The notes under the pieces: generated by a model
Told to the model about the DNA's origin: nothing
The model's database searches: none
The model's input: only the letters and a program-made list of their open reading frames with translations
From: Schizochytrium sp. CCTCC M209059
Taxonomy: Eukaryota > Sar > Bigyra > Thraustochytrida > Thraustochytriidae
NCBI GenBank assembly: GCA_000818945.1
Contig: KN805399.1
Coordinates: 184,839 to 248,838 of the forward strand
Reading direction: 5' to 3'
Length of the DNA: 64,000 bases
Part shown: positions 9,701 to 17,627 of the stretch, in pieces
Layout: the number at the start of each line of letters is the position of its first letter
Numbering within the stretch: position 1 is the first letter of the stretch
Position numbers and translations under genes: made by a program

Positions 9701-11820
9701 CGCTGCGCAATAACGTCGTTGAGAAGGGGCGCGGAGCCAACACCGACAAACATGAGCATAAAGTAGAGCACGGCTGTCTTGATGTAGTACTGGTTGAAGG
9801 GGAGCTGAAGCGTAAAGAGACCCATGAGTAGACCCATGACGACGTTCTGGATGATGCGCGCGATCATAAATACCTTGTTCCGCGAGAGAACCTTGAATTG
9901 CCGCCAAAAGACGACGCGTGTGAGTTCGGGCCAGCTCTTCATGAACTTGGGGGACTTCATGATTGCAGACTCGACGTCGTGCAGCGAGGGGTCGTCGTAC
10001 TTCTTGCTCGGGGCATTGGAGTAGTCTCGCATTTTAGCAAAGTGCTCGGACTCGCGGAAGCAGGCCGCAAACTCTTCCGAGGTGCGGGGCACTGAGGCTC
10101 GTTCAACGTCTTCGCGAATATACTTTTCGCCAAGATCGGTCGGAAGCTCCTGCAGATAGTCGGCTGGGTCCTTGTATTTGGGGCAAGCGTAGCCTAGCTT
10201 CTCAAAGTACTCGAGGATCGCAACGCGCGGTCCATGGTAGATGACACTGCCTTCGCTCATGAGCACGACCTGATCAAAGAGATCAAAGGTCTCCGGGGGC
10301 GGCTGCAGCAGCGACACGACGGCAGTAGATTTGAAAATCTTGCACATGTTCTTGATGGTCTTGGTAATGTCGTAAGTCGCAGCGGAATCAAGGCCCGTGG
10401 AAATCTCGTCGAGCAAAAGCACCTTGCTTCCCACGACCAGCATCTCGCCCAGCGTGACACGGCGGCGCTCGCCACCACTCACACCCTTGAGCGTAGCGTT
10501 GCCAATGACCGTGTCCGCGGCGCGCGTGAGTCCGAGGAGAGCCATGCAGGTTTCAACATTATTGTCGAGATGCTTTTGCGCTCGCTCGCGATCATTCACC
10601 TTCCTTCCGCGAATCTCCTGGACACGATCAAGCCAATTTTTGCGAGAGCGGCACTTGCTGGCAAACTCAAGCGTCTCCCTCACCGTGAGCACGGGAATGT
10701 GGCGATCGACCTGCGAAACGTAGGTGGCAAGGTTCGGGACGTGGATGTCCTTGGTGTCATAGTCGTTAAAGCGAACCTTGCCTGAGAAAGTCTGCGTCGC
10801 ATTGTCTTTCAGACGATCGTTGATTGCGTACATGAGCGAGGTCTTACCGCTTCCAGCGGCGCCCAGGAGGAGCGTCATGTCACCGGCCTTGAAAACGCCA
10901 CTGGCTTTATTGAGCACAACCTTGGTCTCACCGCTATTGTTCCCAGCGCAGCAGCGCCGCTTGATGCTGTCGTAAATACCAACGACAGGAAGGGCAAAGA
11001 TGTTGATAAAGTTTGTCACGACCGTACTCTTGCCACGGAGCCACTGCGGCAAGGAAGACTCTGTCTCCTTAACCTCGAAGTGAAGATCTTCGAAATGCAC
11101 ATCGATGGCGACGTGCTCGTCCTCATCAAAAATGAGACGGTTAATTTGGCGAAAGTGCTCTTCGACGCCCATGCGCAAAAGCTGCTGGATTTCGAACTCA
11201 GAGGCCATTCTAGAGCCATGCGTCGAGAGAATGCGGCTAGCGCGCACCTGGAGACCGTCTTGAAGCCGCTTCGCGCGGTCCGCGCGAAAGTCGCCCTCAA
11301 AATTCTCGCTCTCGTCGAGGATCGAACTGAAGCGTCGGGCGACGGCATTGAGGTACCTTTCCAATTTTGCTTTGTTGCGCGACGAGATGTCGTCGAGGCG
11401 AATCTTGCCTTCGAGCTCGATGAGGAGCTTGCTTGTGGCAAGTTGCTCGAGAAGATCTGTCGAAAGGTCCAGCGATTGCATCGCCCGATTGAATTCGGCC
11501 ACGCACGTCTGGTCTGGTCCTCCCGTGAGGCGCATTCTCCCTTCGACCTCGGGCTCTACGACGCGTTCTCCTTCGTCCTCATCTTCGCTGCTCAGCTCTG
11601 CAGCGGGATTGTGCGTGTCGCTCTCCAAGGGCATGACCTTGTCACCTGCTTCCTTGTCGACGACGCTCTCGGGATCGAGGTCGCTTTCGCTCAGCGTGCG
11701 GTCCTCTCGAATTTCCGCCTGCGCGGCTGCGTTGTCGGCCCTGGCCGGCGTCTCCATGTCAGGCGCGAGGCCGGCGTTGACGCCCTCAGCGGCGGCCGCG
11801 GCGTCTGAGGTGGGGAGCAT
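6790..11820 (-). CDS. PDR-type full-size ABCG transporter
   Basis: 1676-residue full transporter with reverse (NBD-TMD)x2 order, the ABCG/PDR architecture used for ATP-driven export of drugs, sterols or lipids at the plasma membrane. The N-terminal ~220 residues are acidic and disordered. NBD1 has Walker A GAAGSGKTS (about residue 319), signature VSGGERRR (about 444) and Walker B/D-loop LLLDEISTGLDS (about 465). TMD1 covers roughly residues 640-950 and includes a Cys-containing extracellular loop. NBD2 has Walker A GSSGAGKTT (about 1060), but its signature reads LSFEETKRL instead of LSGGQ, and Walker B is AIFADEPSSGLES. TMD2 (about 1370-1660) has a Cys-rich extracellular loop before the last helix. 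The degenerate second signature is typical of PDR proteins, where one ATP site is thought to be non-hydrolytic. Substrate cannot be told from sequence. Confidence 0.95.
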   Translation of the reverse strand: MLPTSDAAAAAEGVNAGLAPDMETPARADNAAAQAEIREDRTLSESDLDPESVVDKEAGDKVMPLESDTHNPAAELSSEDEDEGERVVEPEVEGRMRLTGGPDQTCVAEFNRAMQSLDLSTDLLEQLATSKLLIELEGKIRLDDISSRNKAKLERYLNAVARRFSSILDESENFEGDFRADRAKRLQDGLQVRASRILSTHGSRMASEFEIQQLLRMGVEEHFRQINRLIFDEDEHVAIDVHFEDLHFEVKETESSLPQWLRGKSTVVTNFINIFALPVVGIYDSIKRRCCAGNNSGETKVVLNKASGVFKAGDMTLLLGAAGSGKTSLMYAINDRLKDNATQTFSGKVRFNDYDTKDIHVPNLATYVSQVDRHIPVLTVRETLEFASKCRSRKNWLDRVQEIRGRKVNDRERAQKHLDNNVETCMALLGLTRAADTVIGNATLKGVSGGERRRVTLGEMLVVGSKVLLLDEISTGLDSAATYDITKTIKNMCKIFKSTAVVSLLQPPPETFDLFDQVVLMSEGSVIYHGPRVAILEYFEKLGYACPKYKDPADYLQELPTDLGEKYIREDVERASVPRTSEEFAACFRESEHFAKMRDYSNAPSKKYDDPSLHDVESAIMKSPKFMKSWPELTRVVFWRQFKVLSRNKVFMIARIIQNVVMGLLMGLFTLQLPFNQYYIKTAVLYFMLMFVGVGSAPLLNDVIAQRNVFYKQARENFFHATSFVSAEFLVGIPLLLQDALLLGVLVYFMTGLSLDDNGKHFFIFLFIVLCFGLNVSALIRLLAFGMPDQGAAFAAFIGLIMLMVIFSGALATRLTLPAYYIWIFWWNPLSWAYTSLVQNEFYSATYTAAPKTVDGECVMYCGSSDCDTPYPQMNCGEYFLEARQFITDPAYLWYGVAYVLGITALYLVMASVALSYLRWDERRGGLNSDIVRKTVNFMRMDDEKTRVKMRERTLKAQSEIMDVSAPPVDPSAHGSDIENQRAQTSKGLEFEQVTLSFMNLRYSVEIQAKGGEDDAKAKATPGTRMDRDAARHRSTETLTILNGIDAYAKPYTMTALMGSSGAGKTTLLDVLAGRKTVGRLTGEIYVNGRPKNNARFAQQVGYVEQFGVHLAAATVRESLDFSAALRLPGTVATKEGLKDVVDHIMEILELEPIANRVIGDEETGLSFEETKRLTIAVEMVANPSAIFADEPSSGLESRAALNVLQALRNVAATGRTVIVTVHQPNVAIFNMFDRLLLMRRGGEVVFFDDLGDKSKNLLDYFESFPGVEPCPSNFNPATWMLTVIGAGVSGHSVRDYAQEYRKSSMYKRVLNELDELMPVDWAAAGDAADDDAALDALQDDKTRNLIEDGSAVDPQQHFVTSFGLQLRLLNLRNQAEYWRTPSYSTTRMIILCGLAIMIGLVFVNGDVTNAAAVQSRVSCINILINVTASMNVTTIVPFLFTHRALFYRESSSRMYSSYAYGLALNLAEDPYIFVQVLVTVIPFYWLIGFVSNPIWAFFYYWFINWLFVSLMTYLGVFYSAIMSNPAAAQVLGTLTTQVLGLASGVLILPSVIPNWLIWIYYISPFRWAQEGLIATQFNFMTNPMCNPSGTPTMTDTGTCSDNTTVYNVGTGDFCCPAGSTGTTPRDYVLGPEFLGGEHGYHYDWRWYDVIYLVLLIVVVRVLGVVVTATVNHNKR

Positions 11821-12518
11821 TCTCTTTCGATCTCGATTTGCTCGTCGGGCTGCTGATGATTCTCTCTGATCACCTCACTTACAGTCAGTCAACAGTCGGC
11901 GAGTGGTGGACTCACCGGGTTTCCGGAGTGAGTTGACTTACCGCTTACCGGAGTGGACCCACCAGCGAGCGTGCGAGCAAGCAAGCAAGCAAGCAAGAAG
12001 AGCAACGGTCTGTCGCCGCGTCCTCGCGATTCCCTAGCTCTGCGGCTCTGCGGCTCAGCGGCCGTCCGCCGTCCACCTCGGCGTCCGCGATGCAACTCGC
12101 GTCCCAGGCCCGCGGCTCGGGCGCTGACTTGAGGTTCTGCTTCCGGAGCGACGCTTCGTCCTTTCCGTCACCTCGCCGTCGTCAATCGACCCAGCCTCGG
12201 CCCCTCGCGCGCGCGCGCGTACACGTCCCAGTACGAGTACAAGCCGGCGCTCGCTCTTCCTCTTCTGGCCTCGCCCCGCCTCTGCTCGGCGGCCTTGAGT
12301 TCGGGTTCTGCCTCTGGCTCCGGCGTCCAAGCTCTGCTTTCCTCTGCTTTGCTTGCCTTGCCTTGCCTTGCCTTGCTTTTCCTGCTTGCGACATGGACGC
12401 AGGAAATCGCAGCCACAGCCACCGCCGGGAAGCAAGCCCCGAGCGAGAGCTCCGCCGCGTCGCGCTGCGTCGCCTGTTCACGTGGCGGCCGGGGTCACGA
12501 GGAAAGGGAGGGGAAGAG

Positions 12519-12567
12519 AGGCAGGCAGGCAGGCAGGGAGGGAGGGAGGGAGGGAGGGAGGGAGGGC
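12519..12567. repeat. GGCA then GGGA tandem arrays
   Basis: GGCA units pass directly into about eight GGGA units. The array is purine-rich and lies in non-coding sequence upstream of the ABC transporter. Confidence 0.9.
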
Positions 12568-13044
12568 AGCAACAACGGGTTCAGACGCCGCGCGGAGGGG
12601 CGGCACGGGCGCGCGCACCTGCGTCCGCCCCAGAGCAGGGGTCCAGGGAGACGGCGGGCGGGGGGTGAGGGCGCTTGCTTGCCTGGCGCGCCCGGCTCGA
12701 GGAGGGCGCGCGACGGGTGGACGCGGAGGAGATGAAGATGTAGATGCAGGTGCAGACGCAGGAGCAGACGCGTATGCGAATGTGAATGCGAATGTGAATG
12801 GGCCTCGATGACGAAGGGGAGAGCCCGACGTCGGACGCAGAGACGCGGGTCCCCAGCCGGCACTGGCTGGGCGTTCAGCTGCGAAGAAAGAAGTTCGCGC
12901 GATCGATGCGACTGCAGCCAAGTGATCCGCGCGGAGCTTGAACTGACATAGAGAAGGTGAGGAGCGGCCACCAAGCTCTCATATGATACTCGCTCGTTCG
13001 TCGGTATGGGCTGGACGAAAACATGAAATTCGTCAAGCCACGGA

Positions 13045-13068
13045 CACGTGGGACACGTGGGACACGTG
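13045..13068. promoter_or_regulatory. Triple CACGTG (E-box/G-box) tandem
   Basis: Three copies of a 9-bp unit GGACACGTG place palindromic CACGTG cores at 13045, 13054 and 13063. CACGTG is the known core of bHLH and bZIP binding sites. A further core lies at 13208. Which flanking gene is controlled cannot be seen. Confidence 0.4.
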
Positions 13069-13244
13069 GACAGAGGCGTCATGATGTGTGTGGTGCTGGT
13101 GTTGTTGTGGCAATGCAGACACTTTCACGAGGCTCCGACTCCGGGGAGCCAAATCGGTGGCGAGAGGCGAAAATTGTTTGCTTCCTCGCTTGCTTAGTGC
13201 TGTTACTCACGTGCCTTGCTAGCAGAGCGTCATGGCTCCGTCAT

Positions 13245-13286
13245 CAGTCAGTCAGTCAGTCAGTCAGTCAGTCAGTCAGTCAGTCA
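13245..13286. repeat. CAGT tandem array
   Basis: About ten perfect CAGT units in the divergent promoter region. Confidence 0.9.
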
Positions 13287-13761
13287 ATTGGTGACTTTCT
13301 GAAGAGTCCTCGAAGCTGAGGAATCTAGCCTTTAGCATAGTAAAGTCGAGCCTGCGTGAGCGAATTGCAACTGGCCGCGAATGTTGACGACTCCCAATCG
13401 ATCGCAGCAGCGGTAGCAGCTGCAGCATGCATGCACACATGTACGCATGCATGCATGCATGAGTGGACGTGTGACGTCGAACGCATCGTCGTCGCCTCAT
13501 CGATCGTGCATTCTTTCTCTTTCCTCACATGAATGCATTGAGAAGACTTGCTTGCTTTCTTCTCCTTCTCGATGCCGATGTGCTCGCTTCACTCCTCCTG
13601 ACTCCTGTCGGTCGTCACATCGATGCTATTGCGCTTTCGCAAGTCCCAGTCCAGGCCACCTTCGACTTTGAGGTTCAAGTTGTCACCCCAAGCCTATTAT
13701 ATCACCCGCCAAATCCGCGCGGTGAACGAGTGAGTAGAAGAGCGAATGAGCGAGTGCGTGA

Positions 13762-15918
13762 ATGATGCTCGCCACGTGGGTCACTTTGTTCTTACTATTA
13801 GTGAGCCATGCAGTGCAGTGGGCCACGATCGGATCGCACCAACTCGAAGTGGTGCCTGTAAAATCGGCTTTGCCACAAACAAAGCCGCGGCGCGCGCAGG
13901 GCGGGCGCGGGCGAGGCCAGGGTAGGGGCCCGGAGCGGCGCAAGGCAGCGCGCACGGGCCTTCCGGACCCCCACGCAGGCCGCTCGCAGGCGGAGGTCGT
14001 CGGGGAAAACTGTCGCAAGACCAGGATGACCACGACGGCGAGCGACCTGCCCTCGCGGAAACGGCGGCAGAGGCTCGGGAAGGGGCAGAGCCAGCGGCGC
14101 GCAGGGACACTGCGGCTATGCACGTACGTGTTGGGCGTTCTCATCGCCTGCGATGCCGCTCTGCAGTTTTATCTCACGTGGGAACCGGCCGTAGATAAGG
14201 AGCCGCTGCGCATGTTTGACGCCCTGCCGGACCTCGAGACGCTCGTGACCATGTCTTCCTCTCTGAGTTTTTCCTGGGATGGCACCGGGTCATCACATGA
14301 CAGGGACCCACAGGGCGCTGGGCCCGCGCTTGTCTTTACGCCGGTCTCCTCAAGGTCCTATGAGCTCAACCTTAACTCGCGTCCCAGCGATCAAGTGGCC
14401 ATCACGCTCCGGGACGAGGAAAGCTGCTTCAAGTCCTTTGTCCCGCGCGCCCTCGTTTTCTCCCCACAAAATTGGGCCTCTCCACGCCTTGTTCAGGTAC
14501 AGGAAGACACTGCCAAGTTCTTGGCTGGATGCTCTTCGCACGTTCTGCATGAGGTCTTCAGCACCGACCAAGCGTATCATGGTCTGCACGTGCGCACGCA
14601 ACCGCTCGCAGGCTTCCGTCCCATTTCAGATGTCGGCGCTGGACTCTCGCCAGCAGGGGATACCCGTAGCAAAGATGCGGTGGGCTCCATGTCCGAAAAT
14701 GCGCCTCGCTCTGAAAATCTCGAACTAAGCGCAGACGGCGCTGCAGCGTCCACCGTTACAGAGCAGCAAGAGGACGGAAGCGCCGTTCAGCAGTCCAAGG
14801 ACCTCGGGTCTGTATCTGCGGACAAAGCGGGCGCATCAGCGAACAGCGCAAGCCCTTCCTCGTCGCTTCGGTCCGAGGCGATGGACGATCCATCATCTCC
14901 ATCTACGGTTACTGGGATTCCTCCAATCGAGGTGTACACGAGCGACGTCGATTTGTCGGCGATGCTTCGCGAGCACCGGTGCGTGCGAACTGCTCTATCC
15001 AATGGTGCAATCAAGTGCGAGTTTGCGATTGACACACCATGGGCCTCTAGCTTTTATATTATTAGCGCGCCCGCCTTGCAAGATGACTTGAGCGTGCCTG
15101 CGCCAATGGCCTTGATCGTGTCAGGCGTCCATGGCAAGGAATTTGCTGGCTTTGGGGCCGGTGGTACCATCAAAACGTGGCAGCCAGTACAAGGGCGCCT
15201 CATTGTCATTGATCGTATGAATGCCCGCGGCATCGACAAAAGAACCCGGTACGTGCCGCGATTTTCGAAGATGAGCTCGCACCTCGCCACCGCTTCCGCA
15301 GGTACGGGTCCACAGCCGCATCATGACGACCTGAATCGCGATTTTCCCGCAGACGTTTCTGTGCTTCCGAACAAGGTTTTACCGGCGCACATATGGGACC
15401 TGGTGACCAAGCTCAAACCCAAACTCTTTCTTGACCTTCACGAAGGATGGGGCTATTACGCGCAACTCAAATCGCACGAAACAAAGGAACCGAATGTCCT
15501 CGTAGGCAACCCACGCTTCTCAAAGGGGTCATCAGTCATTGCCACAGAAAACAGCCTCGACCTGGCGCAAATCATGGTTGACGCCGTCAACGTTAACGTC
15601 AAGGAACGTTTGCATCGTTTCGAGGTCCTTTCGCCACCCATCTCCGGGGGGCTCGCGCGTCGCATTCACAACGCATTCGGCGCGCAATCCTTTGTTCTTG
15701 AAACAACGCAGCAGAATCAGGCTTTGGAAAAACGCGTCTCGCAACACCTTCACATGGTCGCCGCGGCACTTCAGCGGATCGGATTCCTTGATCCCACTTT
15801 CAAGCCTGCAAAAGTTGTCAAAGCTCGTAAAACCGCTGCACAAGCGGCCGCAGCCTTCTCAGGGTTGGGGGCAGCATCGGGCGGGCCGTCGAGCGCGCAA
15901 CATTCGCACAAAAGGTAG
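13762..15918 (+). CDS. Membrane-anchored M14 (succinylglutamate desuccinylase/aspartoacylase-like) protein
   Basis: Frame of 718 residues. The catalytic part, about residues 440-680, shows the zinc-ligand motif of the AstE/AspA branch of M14 metallo-hydrolases: GVHGKEFAG (His and Glu ligands, about 457-460), DLNRDFP (about 524), FLDLHEGWG (third His ligand, about 557) and a late VLETTQ Glu (about 645) in the position of the general base. Members remove acyl groups or C-terminal residues; the substrate here is unknown. Ahead of it, about residues 165-285, is a beta-sandwich segment ending in LVFSPQNWASPRLVQVQEDT. This pattern is known from Calx-beta-like extracellular repeats. A hydrophobic stretch at about residues 118-141 looks like a signal anchor, so the enzyme probably faces the lumen or exterior. 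The start is uncertain: the ATG at 13762 gives a second hydrophobic segment and a GC-biased Arg/Gly-rich stretch, while the ATG at 14026 would give a more usual type II protein. Confidence 0.8.
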   Translation: MMLATWVTLFLLLVSHAVQWATIGSHQLEVVPVKSALPQTKPRRAQGGRGRGQGRGPERRKAARTGLPDPHAGRSQAEVVGENCRKTRMTTTASDLPSRKRRQRLGKGQSQRRAGTLRLCTYVLGVLIACDAALQFYLTWEPAVDKEPLRMFDALPDLETLVTMSSSLSFSWDGTGSSHDRDPQGAGPALVFTPVSSRSYELNLNSRPSDQVAITLRDEESCFKSFVPRALVFSPQNWASPRLVQVQEDTAKFLAGCSSHVLHEVFSTDQAYHGLHVRTQPLAGFRPISDVGAGLSPAGDTRSKDAVGSMSENAPRSENLELSADGAAASTVTEQQEDGSAVQQSKDLGSVSADKAGASANSASPSSSLRSEAMDDPSSPSTVTGIPPIEVYTSDVDLSAMLREHRCVRTALSNGAIKCEFAIDTPWASSFYIISAPALQDDLSVPAPMALIVSGVHGKEFAGFGAGGTIKTWQPVQGRLIVIDRMNARGIDKRTRYVPRFSKMSSHLATASAGTGPQPHHDDLNRDFPADVSVLPNKVLPAHIWDLVTKLKPKLFLDLHEGWGYYAQLKSHETKEPNVLVGNPRFSKGSSVIATENSLDLAQIMVDAVNVNVKERLHRFEVLSPPISGGLARRIHNAFGAQSFVLETTQQNQALEKRVSQHLHMVAAALQRIGFLDPTFKPAKVVKARKTAAQAAAAFSGLGAASGGPSSAQHSHKR

Positions 15919-16181
15919 GCGTAGGCCTCCCAACGTTTGTGCTGATTGGTCCAGGGGTTTTCCATGAATACTCTCATGGTTTTAGAAACATATAGAAAAA
16001 AAATGAATACAAAAGATTTGAATTTGCTGTCAAAGCGTGCTGAGCGAAGGAGAATGAGCACAATCTTTCCTAACTCAATGACGGCGAATAATGGTGATAC
16101 AATTTCATGACGTGCTCGCAGTGCAGTGCCGGGGAATTGTGCCTTGAAGCAAAACAAGGAGGAAAACAGGCAGACAATGCA

Positions 16182-16880
16182 TCAGGAGGTGTCGGGATCA
16201 GTAGTTGCATCAGCATCCGAGCTTGCCTTTGATTTTAAAGGAGGTGTGATCGTGTATCCAAAACTCAAGAGAAGTTTGAGCGTCTTCATTGCGGTAATTC
16301 GATCGTACTCCTTCTCTTCGTCCGTGAGCTCGCTATAGGGAATAAGACATGGATGCAGTTTATGCTCGTCATCTCGGGACGTGCCATAGGTCCAGCCTTG
16401 CTGCGTACGCTGCAGGGCCCACTCCTCGTGTGTATTTTCTGCCAAGAGTTCCGTCAGGCCAACCAAATCCTGCGAAAGCTCAATATTATCTGTATTCTGC
16501 GGATGAGGGACGTAAGCAATTCTCGGAAGAGACTGTTGCTCCTGAGTACTTCCATCCTGGTCCTGCTGGCCTGGCTGCTGCCCCTGCTGCCCCTGCTGCC
16601 GGACGAGTTCCTCCACGGTAGCCATGATCAGCTTTAGCTGTGCTTCATCATTGACATTGCATTTATCACGAATCATGGCGCACATCTTACTCCGCATCTC
16701 GTCGTCTCGGGCAAGACCATCTTCGCTTTCGTCGTTGGTCTTGGTGTGCGCGCAGTCGGCGTGCAATTCGGTATGCGCTCTTTCAAGCGAGTTGTGATGT
16801 TGTTCCACGGTCAACACGTGCTCATCGTGAACGCCCGCAACACGCAGCCTGTCGGCGAGGACGCTTGGTGAAGCTCCCAT
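16182..16880 (-). CDS. Small protein with a single RyR (ryanodine-receptor repeat) domain
   Basis: 232-residue soluble protein whose C-terminal half (about residues 142-214) matches the RyR repeat: LTELLAENTHEEWALQ, then GWTYGTSRDDEHKLHPCLIP, then ELTDEEKEYDR, then TLKLLLSFGY. These are the hallmark positions of the domain found in ryanodine receptors and in some prokaryotic and protist proteins, where it may bind a nucleotide-type ligand. The N-terminal half is hydrophilic with a Gln/Gly-rich linker. No membrane segment is present, so this is not a channel. The first in-frame ATG is at 16878-16880. It lies about 80 bases after a TATA box (16955-16963 on the minus strand), which supports this start. 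Confidence 0.85.
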   Translation of the reverse strand: MGASPSVLADRLRVAGVHDEHVLTVEQHHNSLERAHTELHADCAHTKTNDESEDGLARDDEMRSKMCAMIRDKCNVNDEAQLKLIMATVEELVRQQGQQGQQPGQQDQDGSTQEQQSLPRIAYVPHPQNTDNIELSQDLVGLTELLAENTHEEWALQRTQQGWTYGTSRDDEHKLHPCLIPYSELTDEEKEYDRITAMKTLKLLLSFGYTITPPLKSKASSDADATTDPDTS

Positions 16881-16954
16881 GCTTGCGCGTAGCTCGCAAG
16901 CAGTAGCTTTCGAGGTCTGGGCACACACGCTCACGCGTAAAAAGGAGCAGTCAA

Positions 16955-16963
16955 TTTATAAAT
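16955..16963 (-). promoter_or_regulatory. TATA box of the RyR-domain gene
   Basis: On the minus strand the sequence reads TATTTATAAAT, a good TATA match, about 75-80 bp before the ATG at 16880. Transcription about 30 bp downstream would leave a 5' UTR of roughly 50 bases. Confidence 0.5.
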
Positions 16964-17627
16964 ATTAAAATGTAGTACTATAGTATGGTGCCTTTGAGTT
17001 TTAGGCCAATACCTATAGAACCTATACCGCAAGGTGCGCACGGTACGATATCCGTTACAATTTTTGGTGGCCCTCCGAACGGCCCCCGGGGACTCCGACG
17101 CGGAGGCCGCTTGGGCCCGCGCTGCTCGCGACTACCGGCTGCGGTGGACCAGCAGGCGCCGCAGCCGGAGCCTTACCAGTGGTATAATAGGCACAAGGAA
17201 GAGTCGACGATTCGTTTTTCTTCTCGTCGTCGTTGTTGGGTGTAGCATAAATTCTTTACTTTTCCAAACTTGGATGGTGTGTACAAGCAACACTCTGTGA
17301 ATTGTAATTTCAGCGTTGTACACAAGGACAATTGGGGTTGCACGCAGCTCGTACGGATATGTTTTAGGCCCCTAGTCCAAGCTGGGTGATAGTCACGCCA
17401 ACTATGTGAAGAAAGCCAATATTGGAGGCACCTAACGGAGCACGTTGGTTGGGCAACCATAAATTAGAATTGGTGAATCCTTCTAAAACAACACTGTTCG
17501 TGAGACAGAATGTCCTTTCTTATCAAGAAATCCAATAGAAAACCAGAAGGCCTGGCCCTAAAAGTACCATGTGCGATCACGATTCTTCTCTTGTAATCTT
17601 AATCGTATTCCTTCTGATTTTTCGAAT
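16964..17627. other. Intergenic region between the RyR-domain gene and the NACHT-ankyrin gene
   Basis: No protein-like frame was recognised. It includes the RyR promoter side and the 3' flank of the NACHT-ankyrin gene. An AT-rich tract at 17200-17640 would hold the latter's 3' UTR. Confidence 0.5.

Larger units (their letters stand above)
11821..13761. promoter_or_regulatory. Divergent promoter region with repeats and CACGTG boxes
   Basis: This 1.9-kb region separates the minus-strand ABC transporter from the plus-strand M14 protein. It contains CCTTG repeats (12351-12377), a GGCA/GGGA array (12519-12567), three CACGTG boxes in a 9-bp tandem repeat (13045-13068) plus another at 13208-13213, a CAGT array (13245-13286) and an ATGC-rich palindromic tract (about 13426-13461). 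A TATA-like TATTATATCA sits at about 13694, some 65 bp before the downstream ATG. Open frames in this stretch are compositional. Confidence 0.55.

Noticed and set aside
13245..13286. Regular short repeats as a possible CRISPR array
   Set aside because: Units are 4-bp perfect tandem repeats without spacers, in a eukaryotic genome.
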